Positions 52,151 through 64,000 of a stretch of DNA of 64,000 nucleotides are shown here, one piece after another. Origin of the DNA: Nectonema munidae. Lineage: Eukaryota; Nematomorpha; Nectonematoida; Nectonematidae. The stretch spans positions 1 through 64,000 of the forward strand of contig JAUIRK010000288.1 in NCBI GenBank assembly GCA_030549495.1, read 5' to 3'. Position 1 is the first letter of the stretch. Each line of letters starts with the position of its first letter. A model generated the notes under the pieces. That model was not told the origin of the DNA, made no database searches, and saw nothing but the letters and a program-made list of their open reading frames with translations. Position numbers and translations under genes: made by a program.

Positions 52151-52984
52151 TGTTGAGTCTTAGTTTACGATTAATTTTAGAGTTAGTGTTTATGGTTAAT
52201 GTTTAAGCCTAACATGTCTTAGAATTTAGTCAGGTACGCTAAAATTGAAAACGAAAAGTCAATTGATTAAGAATAGTAATTGTGAAATTCATGGGAAATA
52301 GTGATAATATAATAAAGTTACACTTTTGTGCATATTATATCATTCTTGCTGCATTCCATAAAAATAAGGCCATGTAAAGCGAATATATAATAGCAATCTT
52401 CCACATACATATACAATTTTCTATATATTTTAGGTTGTTGTGAAAAATTTGAATTAAGATAAATCACAACTTGAATTTCAATTTTACTTTCTTCGTCATC
52501 ATCTCTATCATCATCATATACTTGGCTTTGATCGATCATTTTAAAGTATTCAACTTTCCTCAGCCCACTCATTTCACATCGCAAAGGTGCTTTGGGAAAA
52601 TTCCTGTGGTAAGTTTTTTGTCGAAGAACACCAATTGTTCGATGTCTGTAACCATGCTAACTTGTTGTTACAAGACTTGTTTGTGCTTCCTGGTAGACTT
52701 TTAGCAAACAGTTCAATAATGAAATGATGAAAAGTATTATGTACGTACAGAGCATTGAAATCGATAAGAAGGAATGCAAATAATGATAAAAATATCAACA
52801 ACAATGGAAGAAGTCGTTACATTACAAGCTTTTCCATTTTGCATTAAATCTCTGCCAAGAAGTTTTAATTGAAAATAGCTGCCTTCCTTCTGTACATTTG
52901 TTGTAGTTGTATGTACATCTTTTGTTGTGCCTTCAATCCATAGAGCTTTTAGGATTATTTGAGGTGGATAAGCTGTTTTAGCAA

Positions 52985-53252
52985 TTACCAGGTCACAGGT
53001 GCTCCCAACTCAGTCACCACAATACAACTCAGCCAAGTCGACAAAACACACACGCACACCATTTGAAATAGTGCACTCGTGATTAGAACGTTTTCTTCTT
53101 CCACTTGGTTGTGTGTTCTTTTGCTGACTCTCTTCAAAACCCACGCTGCAACGAAGAGCGCGTAGTTTGCAGCAAAACCTCCTAAACACTGTAGATTTAG
53201 TGCCGGTGAATTGTGCAAACACATTGAAAAGCTGCTCTTCTCCAGCATCCAT
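52985..53252 (-). CDS. open reading frame, candidate 5' exon (uncertain)
   Basis: A GC-richer patch with two overlapping minus-strand frames from ATGs at 53,252 and 53,248. In the second frame an internal ATG in good context opens MVCVCVLSTWLSCIVVTELG, a plausible signal peptide, followed by APVTW and a donor-like CCTG|GTAATT. Its phase (2) does not fit the first Ig exon (needs 1), so if it belongs to the nephrin-like gene a further small exon is missing. It may equally be a 5' untranslated region or chance. Confidence 0.25.
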
Positions 53253-53302
53253 GATTCAGTGAATTTTCTCCACGAAAATAATTATTTATTATTATAATCA
53301 GC

Positions 53303-53319
53303 CACACACACACACACAC
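53303..53319. repeat. CA microsatellite
   Basis: Eight and a half uninterrupted CA units just upstream of the 53.0-53.25 kb open frames. Confidence 0.9.
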
Positions 53320-56300
53320 TTACAAATGCGTAAGTAAATAAATAACATGGAATGGACGACAGACGGTGTAGCACACCTTTTACAATGAAAAAAAATTAGT
53401 TATTTATTTGTGAATCAATGAATCCTTTATCAGAGATGTGCTTCCATATACAGCAGAGTGCACATGTAAACAAACAAACAATTGGAAGGCCACGTGCCAA
53501 ATCAACTACTTATAAGATTGCAATCACAAGCAGTACAAATCATTTCCATTGTTTGCAGGGGTAAGAGGGTAATTGTTTGAAATCCTTTCTCAACAGAGCC
53601 AATCAAAAGTTTGATAGAAGCGCTTTAGCTTTCTTACACTACTTATGCACTTTTGACAAAATTAATTAACTTCTTCGCGTTTGCAGGCCAGAACAAGCCT
53701 CAAAATTTGAAGTCGTGCTGTGTTCGTTTTTGATTTGATTTATAATAATACCAACCTATATTTTATTTATAAGAAATTAATTTATTAGCACCAATATTGG
53801 CGATGTTGGAAAATTTGGAAACATAACTAATGGGAAAGACTTTTTAGTTAAATCCACTTGAATGAATCCTTCATTTTAATCCGGTGATCTCAAGCATTTT
53901 ATCATAATGAGGTCTCTTATTTTTTTTTAAGTTTTGTTAAAAAATGTTTAAATTTTGCGATGTATTAATTAATTCCAATTGAATCAAACCCCCATAAAAA
54001 TCATAAAATTCACATGCAAAATTTTACTATGATATTTCATGGAAGAATATTTAGTTAATAATGTACATGGATAAAAATTGGTCGAGTGAGGTTACTGTAA
54101 AATAATTCTTTGTTAAACATTGCTTGTGTGATTGAGCAGCATACTAAATAAAAATTAATGGTTAATTCTAAGTGATTGAAAAATTTTAATAACTAATAAT
54201 AAAAAAAACTTCTAAACATTTAAAAAACATGACTTAAATTAAGGATTCAAATTGATTGAACTCAAAAAAGGTCGATTCAAGTAGATTTAACTAAAAAGTT
54301 AACCACATATATCTGGTTAAGAAATTAATTTCGGTTTTTTATGTATAACTAAGAAATCGGTTAAATTTTAGAAGCTCTAATAATAATAATCAATGCAGAA
54401 TTTTAAAGCTAATTTTGTTCCGTTTCTCATAAAAGTAAAAATAAGAAATAAAAAAAGAAAGGAAAATGATTTATTTCACATGAAAGACACAAATAAATAA
54501 AAAATTATAATACAAAAATAAACTGTACCCAGATGACAGAAGCAATGCAAAGTTGACAAAACTTCAATTTAGTGACAAAAAATCCCATGATATTATTTTC
54601 AGATTAATTAAATGCCGTATATTTCAAAGTATAACTCGATATTTTTTCTCAATAAGTTTGCAGCTTAAACTTATCGTCCACTTCAGGAAATCTGTTTATT
54701 TGTTACCCGGTCAATTTGCCTACGGATAATTTGCCGATGACAGTTTTCCTACGAACATTTACAACACCATTTAGTGTTTATCAAAATTTAAAGTTGGAAT
54801 GGTTTGTTATTTGAGCATTATATTTCTCTGTATACTATGAAATAGAATTTGATAGGTAGTAAGGAGGGCTAGTTGCACTGCTAGGTCGAGTTGATATAAC
54901 TGCTACTTGGCAAGTTAACTGTAAAGAGACTTCTGCATTCACCCTAGAGCTCTGTGGGTATTCTCGACCAGCTTTTAAATTGTGTGTGTAAACCATTTTT
55001 TAAAACTTTCTGCGAACGAGATACTGTGGCTTATTTGTGGGGTTCAATTCTAAAAATGGCGGTTTATTTATGGGGTTACTAAAATCGTATAATTTAGGCG
55101 TTATTCTCCTTATGTGATTGTTACATGATATGTATCATATATATAAATCATCATATATAAAGTATACAATCAGATAAAGTATGCATCATCAGAGGACACC
55201 ACACAACTTTCTAATTGAAATCACGTCACTTCCAAAATTCTTATAGAAGTAAAATATTCAGACACAGTTTATCGAACAACAAAGCACACGTAACACATGG
55301 GTATAATAACTCACATAAACGTCACTACAGCGCTGCACACACATGCCCTATGTAACTGAAGATATAAACTCTTGACATCTTATTTTTGGTACAAGCTTAA
55401 AACTTCTCACCCATTTTCTTTGCAATTTTAATTTTTTTTTAGATAACTTCTAAATTTACCCATTTTTATATTGTTCTTTGAGCTTAATCTTCAGCCATTA
55501 TTTTTTTCAAGTTATTTTTTCCCAATCTTCCATTCTATTTTCAGTATTTAGATAAAATATGAAATTTTTTTAATTCACTCATTCTGACTAATAGATTTTA
55601 GTCTTATTCGTTATTCAATATCGGAAATTTTAGTTTAAAGAATTTCAAAGAAACTTATCTCTTATCTATTACAAAGCTCTTCCATTCTTCCTGGCCACCT
55701 TATTTCTGCAAGAAGAAAGCCAAACTGGCAATCACATTTATTCTTAAACCGGGTCATAAAATAAATTAAAAAAAATTTAAATCAAACATTTAATAAAAAT
55801 GTCAGTTTATGAAAATAGTATATCATTGAAAAAACTTACTCACTTTACAAGCACAAATTAAAATATTGAAACTGCAGGGTGTGTGAGTGTTTTAAAACTT
55901 TAAGTGGCCGGTGCGGGCAATTCCAATTGGATGAGGGGCAGCTCTAAATAAGTAAAAGCGGTGCGCGGCCCAATTAAAATCCGAGTAGCGCTAAAATTTT
56001 GCATAATCAAATCGGGGCAAAATGGTATTGAAAAAAGTCAAGAACAAAATTTTTTATTTTCAATAAAAATGATTACTATGAAAAATACTTTAAAAGTACA
56101 TCAGTTTTTATACTAAACAAGATAAACATTCATGTTTGTAGTTGAAATGTTGCACTTCTTTTTTAGGCATTTAATATTAGTGAATGAAAAACCGGGATTC
56201 CTTTCTTTATCGACGCTTCGTCGAAAACAGGGACATCTCGCAACCCTAGTAATTGTCGTGTGGAAGCTTATTTTGCATTCCTACAGAGTAAACGTTGTAA

Positions 56301-57700
56301 TCTTTAAAATTTGTGTAACAAAAATGACTGATGCCTTTTCCTTCTTTTTTTTTTAGCGAAATCAAAAATACATACAACGCTCACTGTTTTGTACTTGTGC
56401 AATACTTTTTCCTAATCGCCAGTCATAAGTTTGGTGCCAGACAGAATTGTGCTGAGTCAAAAAATTTGAATTCAAAAACAAATCCATCACAATCATTCAC
56501 AGTTTTCTTCAGGATAAGTTGGCATAATTTTATTACCAGCTGTGTTATTCCATTTTTTCACTTAGAATTCCTATTGATTATAACATACTTGCTTTTTTTA
56601 AAGCACTTAAGTCTTCACTCAAATGATTGATACACAAGGAATATTGCTTAAAATCACTTACAAAAAATAATGTAAGCACATATACATATATGACGCTTAT
56701 GATCACATTTGGCATTTATGAGTGACTTATATATATGTATAGTCGACTAATATTTTCCATACATACCAACTTGAAATTATATTAGGAGGGAGGGAGGGAG
56801 CACAGAAAATTTTAAGGAATTTTAGGATGAACACAAAAAAATGACACTATTAAACTATTACTTGATTGACTTACCCGCATGCTTCTATGAAAATGAATGA
56901 TTCTCGTATAAAACCTATATAAAAATGACATTTTCCCAGTGATAAAAATTTTGAGAGTCCACAAAATTTGCTCTCATGAATGAGTTGGAATTCAAAACTG
57001 GGAGGCATGACTGACTATTTCGGCATAAAATTTTATGTAGAGAAGCGCAAATAATTTAACTCTCTTTTTAATTTTTTGAAAGGATGATGTGAAATATGTG
57101 ATTAACTTTTTGATGACAAGAATGTTCTAGAATAATCGCCTGATTTCCTTTTCTATTGAATTTTATATATTTAAAGCAGAAGTTTTCATCTCTTGGGACA
57201 CCCGGTTCACACTGTTGCTCAAAGACGTACCACAATCTTTTATTTAAGGTTTAAAAGGAATTGAAAATATTTCAAAACTTGATGACTTTTCGTACGTTGA
57301 CTATTTCCTCGCTACAGTACAAAATAACAGATAGATTTTGATAAAATCTTTTTGAATATAATGGATAAGTTTATCCCTGTTTACGAAGGGTCAGCCAATA
57401 ATGACGACACTAAAGTTGTTAAAATAAAAAAAAGTGAAAAACAACAAACCCTTAAATAACAAAATTATCGCTTCCTTAAACTCAAAATGTTGATACAGAG
57501 AGGAGAATTAGCGTATAAGTTCAATACAACTATTGACATTTTAAAATTTTAATTTAGGGCTTGCTAGACTGAAAAGATCATATTGACCACTTAATTGGTT
57601 CACTAGGTATTTTGAAGAAGTCAAGGACTATTTTATCTGTAAAAGTGAACATGCTCCTCTCTTTTCTATATAGACAACAATCTCTTTTCTATATGAAAAA
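53320..57700. other. AT-rich sequence, no gene seen
   Basis: No supported coding sequence. Around 54,705-54,765 the text CCGGTCAATTTGCCTACGG ... ATTTGCCGATGACAG resembles arms of the foldback element at 58.7-59.4 kb. Around 57,164-57,230, AAAGCAGAAGTTTTCATCTC then TTGGGACACCCGG is a lone relative of the 57-bp array unit at 12.6-13.1 kb. Open frames at 56,132-56,630 show no domain. A (GGGA)n run sits at 56,788. Confidence 0.45.
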
Positions 57701-57719
57701 AACTTTACGTTTAATCTTC

Positions 57720-58360
57720 AAGAAGCATAACTTCCATTATACGAATCAAATCGCCTTTGCATACTTTTGAAATTACCTGAATTGATCAAAATGTTTATCG
57801 CTTTTGCTCCACAATTTTTTTCCTTCAATGTTACTTTGTGCTTTATATTTAACCTAAAAGTTGGAAGTACAATCTTTTGATCGCTATCCTCCAAGATCTT
57901 CCCACTGTTTCAAAACTCCTTGTTTCATGTTACACATATGGAGACAAAGAGTTTCTTACAAGTTCTATTATTTCTGGAATAAGACGTTTTTGAATTCATC
58001 ATTCTACACCTTTTCTTTGACCGGATTCAAAAAAGATATCAAACTACAGATCATCAATGATTACTAAAATATATAAAGTGTTCTAACTGGTTTTCTTGTC
58101 AAAAGATGTTATTAAATTTAGTGAACCATTAATAATTTTTTCTCATCTTTTTTATCCTCAACATATTAATTGTGAACAGCATATTGTTATTGTCTCTTTA
58201 ATTGCTTAGGTTTCTCTCTTATTGGGTAATACACTCCTTAAGGACATTGTATATCTGCCCTGATCATTATTTATATTATAGATGTTCAATTTTGTGTATA
58301 TTGTATATATATTTAGCCATATTCTTTTTTTTATTCGTTCCGTTATTGTAAATTAAGTTC
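57720..58360 (+). mobile_element. 3' end of a LINE, decayed
   Basis: The frame 57,861-58,067 reads RQRVSYKFYYFWNKTFLNSS, then FKKDIKLQIINDY and stop. This matches the last residues of CR1/L2/Rex1-group proteins ('.G..S.SY.G..LWN.LP..IK....FKKKLK..LL'). An upstream block near 57,770-57,840 (LPELIKMFIAFAPQFF) may be the preceding helix. A T-rich 3' region follows. No reverse transcriptase core remains. It differs from the 34-36 kb element in sequence. Confidence 0.5.
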
Positions 58361-58707
58361 GTTTTCTTCTTCTCAAAAATTTACTTTAAAACAAAAGAGA
58401 AAATAAAGTGGATCAAAAATTTTACATCCTTGTTAATAAAAAAGAAAATATTTGATAAAAATGTAACGATTTGTCCATTTTTACTTTAACATGAAAGGGA
58501 AACATGCTGAGATGAGTATCGGAAATCAATGAATTAACTAACTTACCTAAAAATTGACTAATTTACACCTACAAAAATATATAAGTAGTAGTGAAGAAAC
58601 GATATAATGCGATATGCCCTTTTTTCCTATTACTGATTGCTTCCTCAAAGGATTTCATTTAATTTTCTCACCAATATCCCCAAAAAACAGTCCAGAATTT
58701 TCTTCAT
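58361..58707. other. AT-rich spacer, nothing recognised
   Basis: A-rich and T-rich sequence without open frames or repeats of note between the LINE 3' end and the foldback element. Confidence 0.4.
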
Positions 58708-59420
58708 ATGTTAACATCGTGCTGGGACACTTGGCCGATAGACATTGAGCAGAGAGTCACTTCAACGAAAGACATTTGGTCGATGGACATTTTTCAGAGA
58801 AAACATGAAAACCGGACACAACAATAATTTTACCAAACAGACATTTGGCGAACAAAAATTTTACGAAACAGACATTGGGTCCAAATACATTAATCTATAA
58901 TGATGTATTATTATTATTATTATTATCGTCCACTACATATAATTGAATTAAAGCGGAACTACATACTTTAATTATACTATACCCTACTTTAATTTTCAAT
59001 AGTTGGATATTTAAAAATATATGTTTCACTTTCTTTTTTTTTAATTAATTTATTCTTTTATCAATCATTTTGCAATCAATTTTTTAGACAAAAAGTTTAT
59101 TTCTATCATTAAAAAATATGGATGTTACTTAGTGTGAGCATATTTCTTGTTGTATTTTTTTGAGTTTTAGTGTTTTAACATTTTTTATTGGTTGTAGAAG
59201 TTAAGCAATATTTTAAACTGTATTTACATTTTTGTACAAATATTTGCTCACCAAATGTTTACTAGGTCAAATGTCCGTTCGGTAAAATTTTTGTTCTGCC
59301 AAATGTCTGTTTGGTAAAAGTTTTCTTCGACCAAATTTCCATTCTGCTAAATGCCCATTCCACCAAATGTATTTCGGCTAATTGTCTTTCGGTCAAATGT
59401 CCGTATAACGTTAACATTGG
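58708..59420. mobile_element. foldback element built of GACATTTGGTCGAA-type repeats
   Basis: The left arm (58,708-58,890) has repeated GACATTTGG(T/C)CGA-like units (e.g. AAAGACATTTGGTCGATGG, CAAACAGACATTTGGCGAAC). The right arm (59,245-59,420) has the inverted units (GGTCAAATGTCCGTTCGGTA, CCAAATGTCTGTTTGGTAAA). The two arms can pair over about 170 bp with several mismatches. Between them is AT-rich sequence with a (TTA)n run at 58,905-58,926. The minus-strand open frame at 59,262-59,462 is a by-product of the repeats. Superfamily not assigned. Confidence 0.72.
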
Positions 59421-59589
59421 GTAAGAATAGTGATCTTTTCGGATCTCATAAAAAACTTCCACAGTGGTGAATTTAGGGGAAAATTCTTCAAAAGAGCATA
59501 TATCTTGATCAATTATTATTATTAATAGTGATGAATGGCGTGTCTACAATTGTATTAAGAAAATAGGATTTCCTCATCAAAGTGTAAAC

Positions 59590-60026
59590 CAGCGTTTCTC
59601 AACCTTTTTACCTTCGCGGAACCCTTTGAATATATAAAATCTTTCAGGAACCCTGTACGCAAAAAATATTTTTTAATATATTTTTATCACAGAAAAAGAA
59701 ACGGAACTAGATTAAAGACAAAAACAGAGTTTCAATTAAATTAGAAAAAAGAAGCAAACAATATTTGCTTAAATTTTGTCATTATAAAAATATATGTTAA
59801 GTAAAACGTAAACTTCGATGAAAAAATAATATTATTTATACTAGTTTGAGAAAACTTCTGTACCATATTTATTAGTTGTGCTACATAAGATTCTTACTAC
59901 TTCTTAATGATATCTGATTAAAAAGTTTTTGTTAAAAATATCAAAATTTAGTATTTCCCACAAAAGCCTTATGGAATTTTTGAGGGGAACCCTAGTGTTT
60001 CGCGGAACACCGGTTGATAAACGTTG
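59590..60026. mobile_element. hAT-type MITE
   Basis: The left end CAGCGTTTCTCAACC and, inward from the right, CAACGTTTATCAACC agree at 13 of 15 positions. Subterminal GCGGAACCC and GGAACACC continue the symmetry. 437 bp, no coding sequence. The 8-bp target duplication is not convincing (GTGTAAAC against GTAAATGA), suggesting age. Confidence 0.7.
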
Positions 60027-63000
60027 GTAAATGATTGATTAAATTTTGTAAATCACATAAAATGGTGTTCACACTCAAAATATGGAATCTCATTGGAATA
60101 AATAAAAATCGTATAATATATGCATATTTGCAAGCAAAATATTTTTCAATTCCCATATCTTCAAGAGTTCATGTAGAGGCGGAGGTTTTCGAGTAATACT
60201 CTTTCCAATACACGTTATCATATTAGTCAACAATTCCGTTTAGAAATATAAGGATATGCTTTATGGATTTTTATAAAATAAACCTTATGAAAAATGTATT
60301 GCTATTTTCAATTTTTTATTTTTGTGAATAAATTATGCAATTAGAAACTTTTTATGAAGATAATTGTAAAAAGGAAAATGTATGGTAGACTCTGAAATGA
60401 AAGAGGTTTCGGGATGAAGACATTTTTTACGATAAAAAAATTGGGTAAAAATTTTTCAGGAGATCCCGTTCTTCCTTTACTCGAGTAAGACGCTTCTAGA
60501 CTTATCTATCAGTGTGTATCGCCGGTAGGTACTCGAATTGGGTGTTTTGGTGAGATAAACTACGCATTTTACGAGCATGAGTCCCTTGCGCCAAAAATGG
60601 CCTCTTTATAACACTTCTACAGCGCAACTAACAAATTAATACAATGACCATTTAGCACCAATGTTTCAAAAGGAAACGCAAACGAAACCTTGTTTATATA
60701 GAAATAAATAGAGATCACTGAAGTCTGCGTTCCCATTTGGAACACTAGAACTAACCTTACAAACTAACTGTCTGACTACCTTAATAGAAAACTAATTTAA
60801 AATATAGAAAGATAAATTTATGTTTGGGCAAATGATGTCTGGTCAAATATCCAACACGTGCTATGAAAAATCCCCATAACCCCTCAAATGATATGTGCTT
60901 TATGGGTTGGCCTTGTTTTATGTGGCCGAGCAAAACACATATATTAACTTCTCATTTAAATAGGGTTACCAGTTTTGACATTGTCAAACCAAGACAAAAA
61001 GGGTATTGATAAGTCAAAAATAAAATTATCTTTGACTTTGAAAAAAAAGATAAACTTGCCTGTGCATTTTTGTGCATGCATGTTTAAAATGTGTAGTCGA
61101 GTGACACTCTCCCCGAATTATTTTTTAATTATTTAGGTTGATTAGTTATAGTTAGTTGGTTGGAGTTGGTTGGTGCGAGTTCACTTTTAATCTAAATGTG
61201 GGAGTTTTTTTTATCTCTGACAGTCTGTGTTCTTGTGATTTGACTGGATTATTCAAAATTGTTGCATTTTTTTTAATTGAGGAAAAATTTTCAAAGTGAT
61301 CGGAATTTTAGCGTTTTTTATTGACGGTATTGAATCTAAGGTAAGAATAATCTTACATTATTAAAATCTTCAATCGCTAAGCTAATATCCACATCAAACA
61401 AAATTTAGGTTTTACTGAGGTTCTTAGATTGAAGAGAATAAAAACAAAAATTTTGAAAGATTTTATATAATTTGCAGAAAACATTATGGGCTCTCTAAAA
61501 TTATGTACTGCCGACAAGTGTCTGTTGTTTTGCTCTACGCCGCCCTGCTCTGAAGTGAAACCGATATGGTCCAATACATTTATTTGGTCATGCCATACTC
61601 CTAAACTCACAAAATATGCGAGACATCTCTAATATACGAAAAAGAGAGAAAAAGGCTGGCTAAGTAAAATTAATTTTCTAAAAGTGTTCTTACGTGAAAA
61701 GAAGAGAAAGAAGATGGCAACGATTTGAGCGATTAAAAGGGTTCCTCCACCCTGCGAATAAAATTTGAAAGAGAAGTCAAACATCAGATTTGATCTTTTT
61801 TCCAAAGTCACAGAGGTGCAGTTGTTTCAAGTTTCGCGAAAACTAAATCCCTGTTTGATTTGCTGTTCAACCGTGAGTGTTTACGGTTTGGATTACTGAG
61901 ATGGTAGTGGAGAGGTAGGTAGTTTTATTCTCTTTGAACATGTTTTCCTATTGTGTGTTAAATAGGTGTGGCTAGTTTAGTATTGATTTGATATTAATTA
62001 ACTTCGAAAGTGATTGATCACGATGCTTGATTGACTGCACTTCCAATTTACTCATCACCATTATTTGTTTTTACATCATCATGATCAGCATCAGCATTCA
62101 TCGGTAGTTAAGAGAGAGAGAGAGTTCGAAGATGTGTGTCTTTGTGAGCTAGCATATTCATTTACATGTGTATAAATCTATCTATATATCATATTCTCTG
62201 ATATATCTATATATGCTCTTCAGTACTAATTGTGCTAACATGCATACAACATATGTGTGTATGTGTATGTGGACGAAAAAATGGAGATTACTTTTGAAGA
62301 GAAAAAGTTATTATAAGGTGTAATGAATTTGATTTTGAGACTCAGAGGAGAATAAGGGCAATCGATCTGAGATTGGAGCAGAATCAGAAGAAAGATGGAG
62401 GGCTGAGTAAAAATGTTGAACTACGTTGTAAACAAATTAATGGTAAATGTTGTGTTTACATTCTATGTGTGTAGAAGTACTACTATAGCAGATAAACTCC
62501 TAGCATGTATGTAGGTAGAAGTCAAGGAAAGTCTATTATTATTACTTGTGCATTTCTTCCCCTTTTTCCTGCATTGTTATGAATTGGTGAAGTATGAGGC
62601 TTTTTATTTGCTGAAATTATAATAATAATGATGCTGATTGTTGAATGTCATAATTACCATTCTACGACGCCGACCACAATACTCGCCTCCCCTCTCCCTA
62701 ATTATTGCCATTCTTATTTGTAGAGAGTTTGAGTTTGCGTGGATGAATTGACGGATCTCTTTCTGACTGGCTGGTTGGATGCCATGCTTGCTTCGTTCGT
62801 ACAACGTCCATTATATCACATCTCAAGTTTGGGTGGGCTATGGCCACAAGTCGCCAGAAAAACTTCCCTCATTGTGAATTGAGGTGTCTACAACAATCAC
62901 CACAATTATTAATAATGATGATGATGACCGATCGTGGAGAAAGATATGAAGTGGTTGAGCGCTAATAACTTCACCATAACAATATAATATAATAATGGCC

Positions 63001-64000
63001 TCACCTATTGTCCTATCTATCGTCATCGGCTTTAACACCCACAACCAAACTTCGCACATGAATGTCCCCACTTTCAAGATGGCTCATGCTATCATTTCTT
63101 GCGCACAATCATTCATCATATCTAGCCGTTAACTACCTCTTGTGAGTTTGACTTGAAGTGAGTATAGCAATTAATAAAGGAGGTATTATGATTATTATTA
63201 ATATGTCATTATCATTATCGTTTTTCATTGTGAAAAAAACACTTTCAAAGACTTCTTTACAAAGGGTAAATCGAGTCACTTTCTTTGGGGCTCTTTGAAA
63301 ACAATGGTTTTGATATTCTTGAAATCAACGCCGCAAAGTTCAAAGAGGTGGGAAAGAAAGAAAATAGCAAAAGGCTTGTTTAATTATTATTATGAAAGGA
63401 TTGTTGAGCTATAAAATTTACTTATTAGAAGAAAGAGCATAAATTTATCGTTTCGTTGGAAATTTTGTGGTTGATTGATTGGATCAGATTAGGAATATAA
63501 TTCCAACATAAAACCTCCAAAAATTGAAACGGGTAGCTACTCCTAAGGTTAATTACGCCCCCTCCCTCAAATGGATAAATTAAAGTATTATGTTGACTAA
63601 AACTAACTTCTTACCTCTTACTAACTAACTAGTTTACAAACATTTTACAATGTTTAAATTTTTCCAAAAAAAGTCACTAAAATTTGGTAGTGTGAATTGT
63701 AAATCTCATGGGTTGAAAGCTTATAATCATGTAGCTTAAATTTCAACTGACCTTTGATTGAAAAAATCCTGTGCGTTAAACGTAATACACTTTTATAAGA
63801 ATATTGTTAAATTAGATTCTTTTTCTGAGGATTCCTTCTGCTGAAGTTTTAAACTCTTTTTTTTCAAAAAGTGATAAACTGGGTAGAAAATTTTGATTGT
63901 GATTACAATTTCATAAAAAATATTGCTTCCTTGAAATTCAACAATTTCAATATTTTTAGTTTGAACATCCAATCTCTCAATAATATATTTGATCTAAGTG
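60027..64000. other. intergenic sequence, no gene supported
   Basis: No conserved coding sequence. A diverged member of the TTAA MITE family may lie at 60,635-60,760 (ACCAATGTTTC, AAATAGAGATCACTGAAG, TCTGCG). A GA-microsatellite is at 62,110-62,124 and ATG/ATT-rich tracts at 62,880-62,950 and 63,180-63,220. The minus-strand frames at 61,377-61,811, 62,604-62,804 and 62,838-63,077 show no domain; the slightly higher G+C at 62.6-63.1 kb could mark a promoter or 5' exon of a gene beyond the window. Confidence 0.4.

Larger units (their letters stand above)
48560..52984 (-). other. probable 5' intron of the nephrin-like gene
   Basis: No exon of certain identity. One short candidate on the minus strand, 51,547-51,594, starts with ATG (MRASLNHTYSFLAIYS), has donor TCAA|GTAAGT and the right phase (1), but is a poor signal peptide. 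The interval also contains a foldback element (51,103-51,541), a TTAA MITE (52,012-52,150) and several TTAG/CTAA clusters (49,266-49,300; 49,405-49,450; 50,940-51,090). Confidence 0.4.

Noticed and set aside
52574-52804. Signal-peptide-like minus-strand frame (LLIFLSLFAFLLIDFNAL) as first exon
   Set aside because: Its start is TTG, with a stop and no ATG upstream in frame.
1-64000. A CRISPR array, bacterial operon or endogenous virus
   Set aside because: The tandem repeats have no spacer structure, genes are spliced, and no capsid, envelope, integrase or LTR was seen.

Overview
This is an AT-rich (roughly 70% A+T) animal nuclear window. Spliced genes with GT-AG introns, a ZBED5-type hAT element, CR1/L2-like LINEs and a nephrin/SNS-type cell-adhesion gene point to an arthropod. 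A copepod is my guess; that is inference, not something the sequence proves. There are two host genes I can support, and most of the rest is repeats.

Layout. 1-5,100: a GT-rich ~31-bp minisatellite in two blocks split by an AT-rich insert, ending against the 3' end of a LINE (5.1-5.7 kb). 7,266-9,492: a decayed hAT DNA transposon with terminal inverted repeats and an 8-bp target duplication. 12.1-13.1 kb: a pogo/Tigger-like MITE, then a 57-bp tandem array. 13,231-13,728 (+): a compact three-exon gene for mitochondrial ribosomal protein L27, with introns of only 60 and 57 bp.

From 14,397 to at least 48,559 (-) lies one large gene that single-frame reading shows only in pieces. I traced 17 coding exons whose splice sites and phases join without conflict (1,210 codons plus stop). 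They encode nine Ig domains, one transmembrane helix and a cytoplasmic tail carrying three YxN motifs. Domain order, the first-Ig signature and an Ig7 lacking its B-strand cysteine match the nephrin/Sticks-and-stones/Hibris family. The FN3 domain usual in that family was not found, and the signal-peptide exon is unresolved (probably 5' of 48.56 kb). The gene lies tail-to-tail with the L27 gene.

The introns hold many mobile elements: a LINE (33.8-36.8 kb) next to a duplicated LINE tail, a relict of a multi-copy transposase-like family (37.3-39.3 kb), a TTAA-flanked MITE family with at least six copies (two in an inverted pair at 30.05-30.36 kb), and a foldback family with a GCAATTCTATTTTGT subterminal repeat. 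53.3-64 kb has no gene I can support; it contains a foldback element (58.7-59.4 kb), a hAT-type MITE (59.6-60.0 kb) and the 3' end of another LINE (57.8-58.4 kb). I saw no retrovirus, LTR or Polinton sequence.
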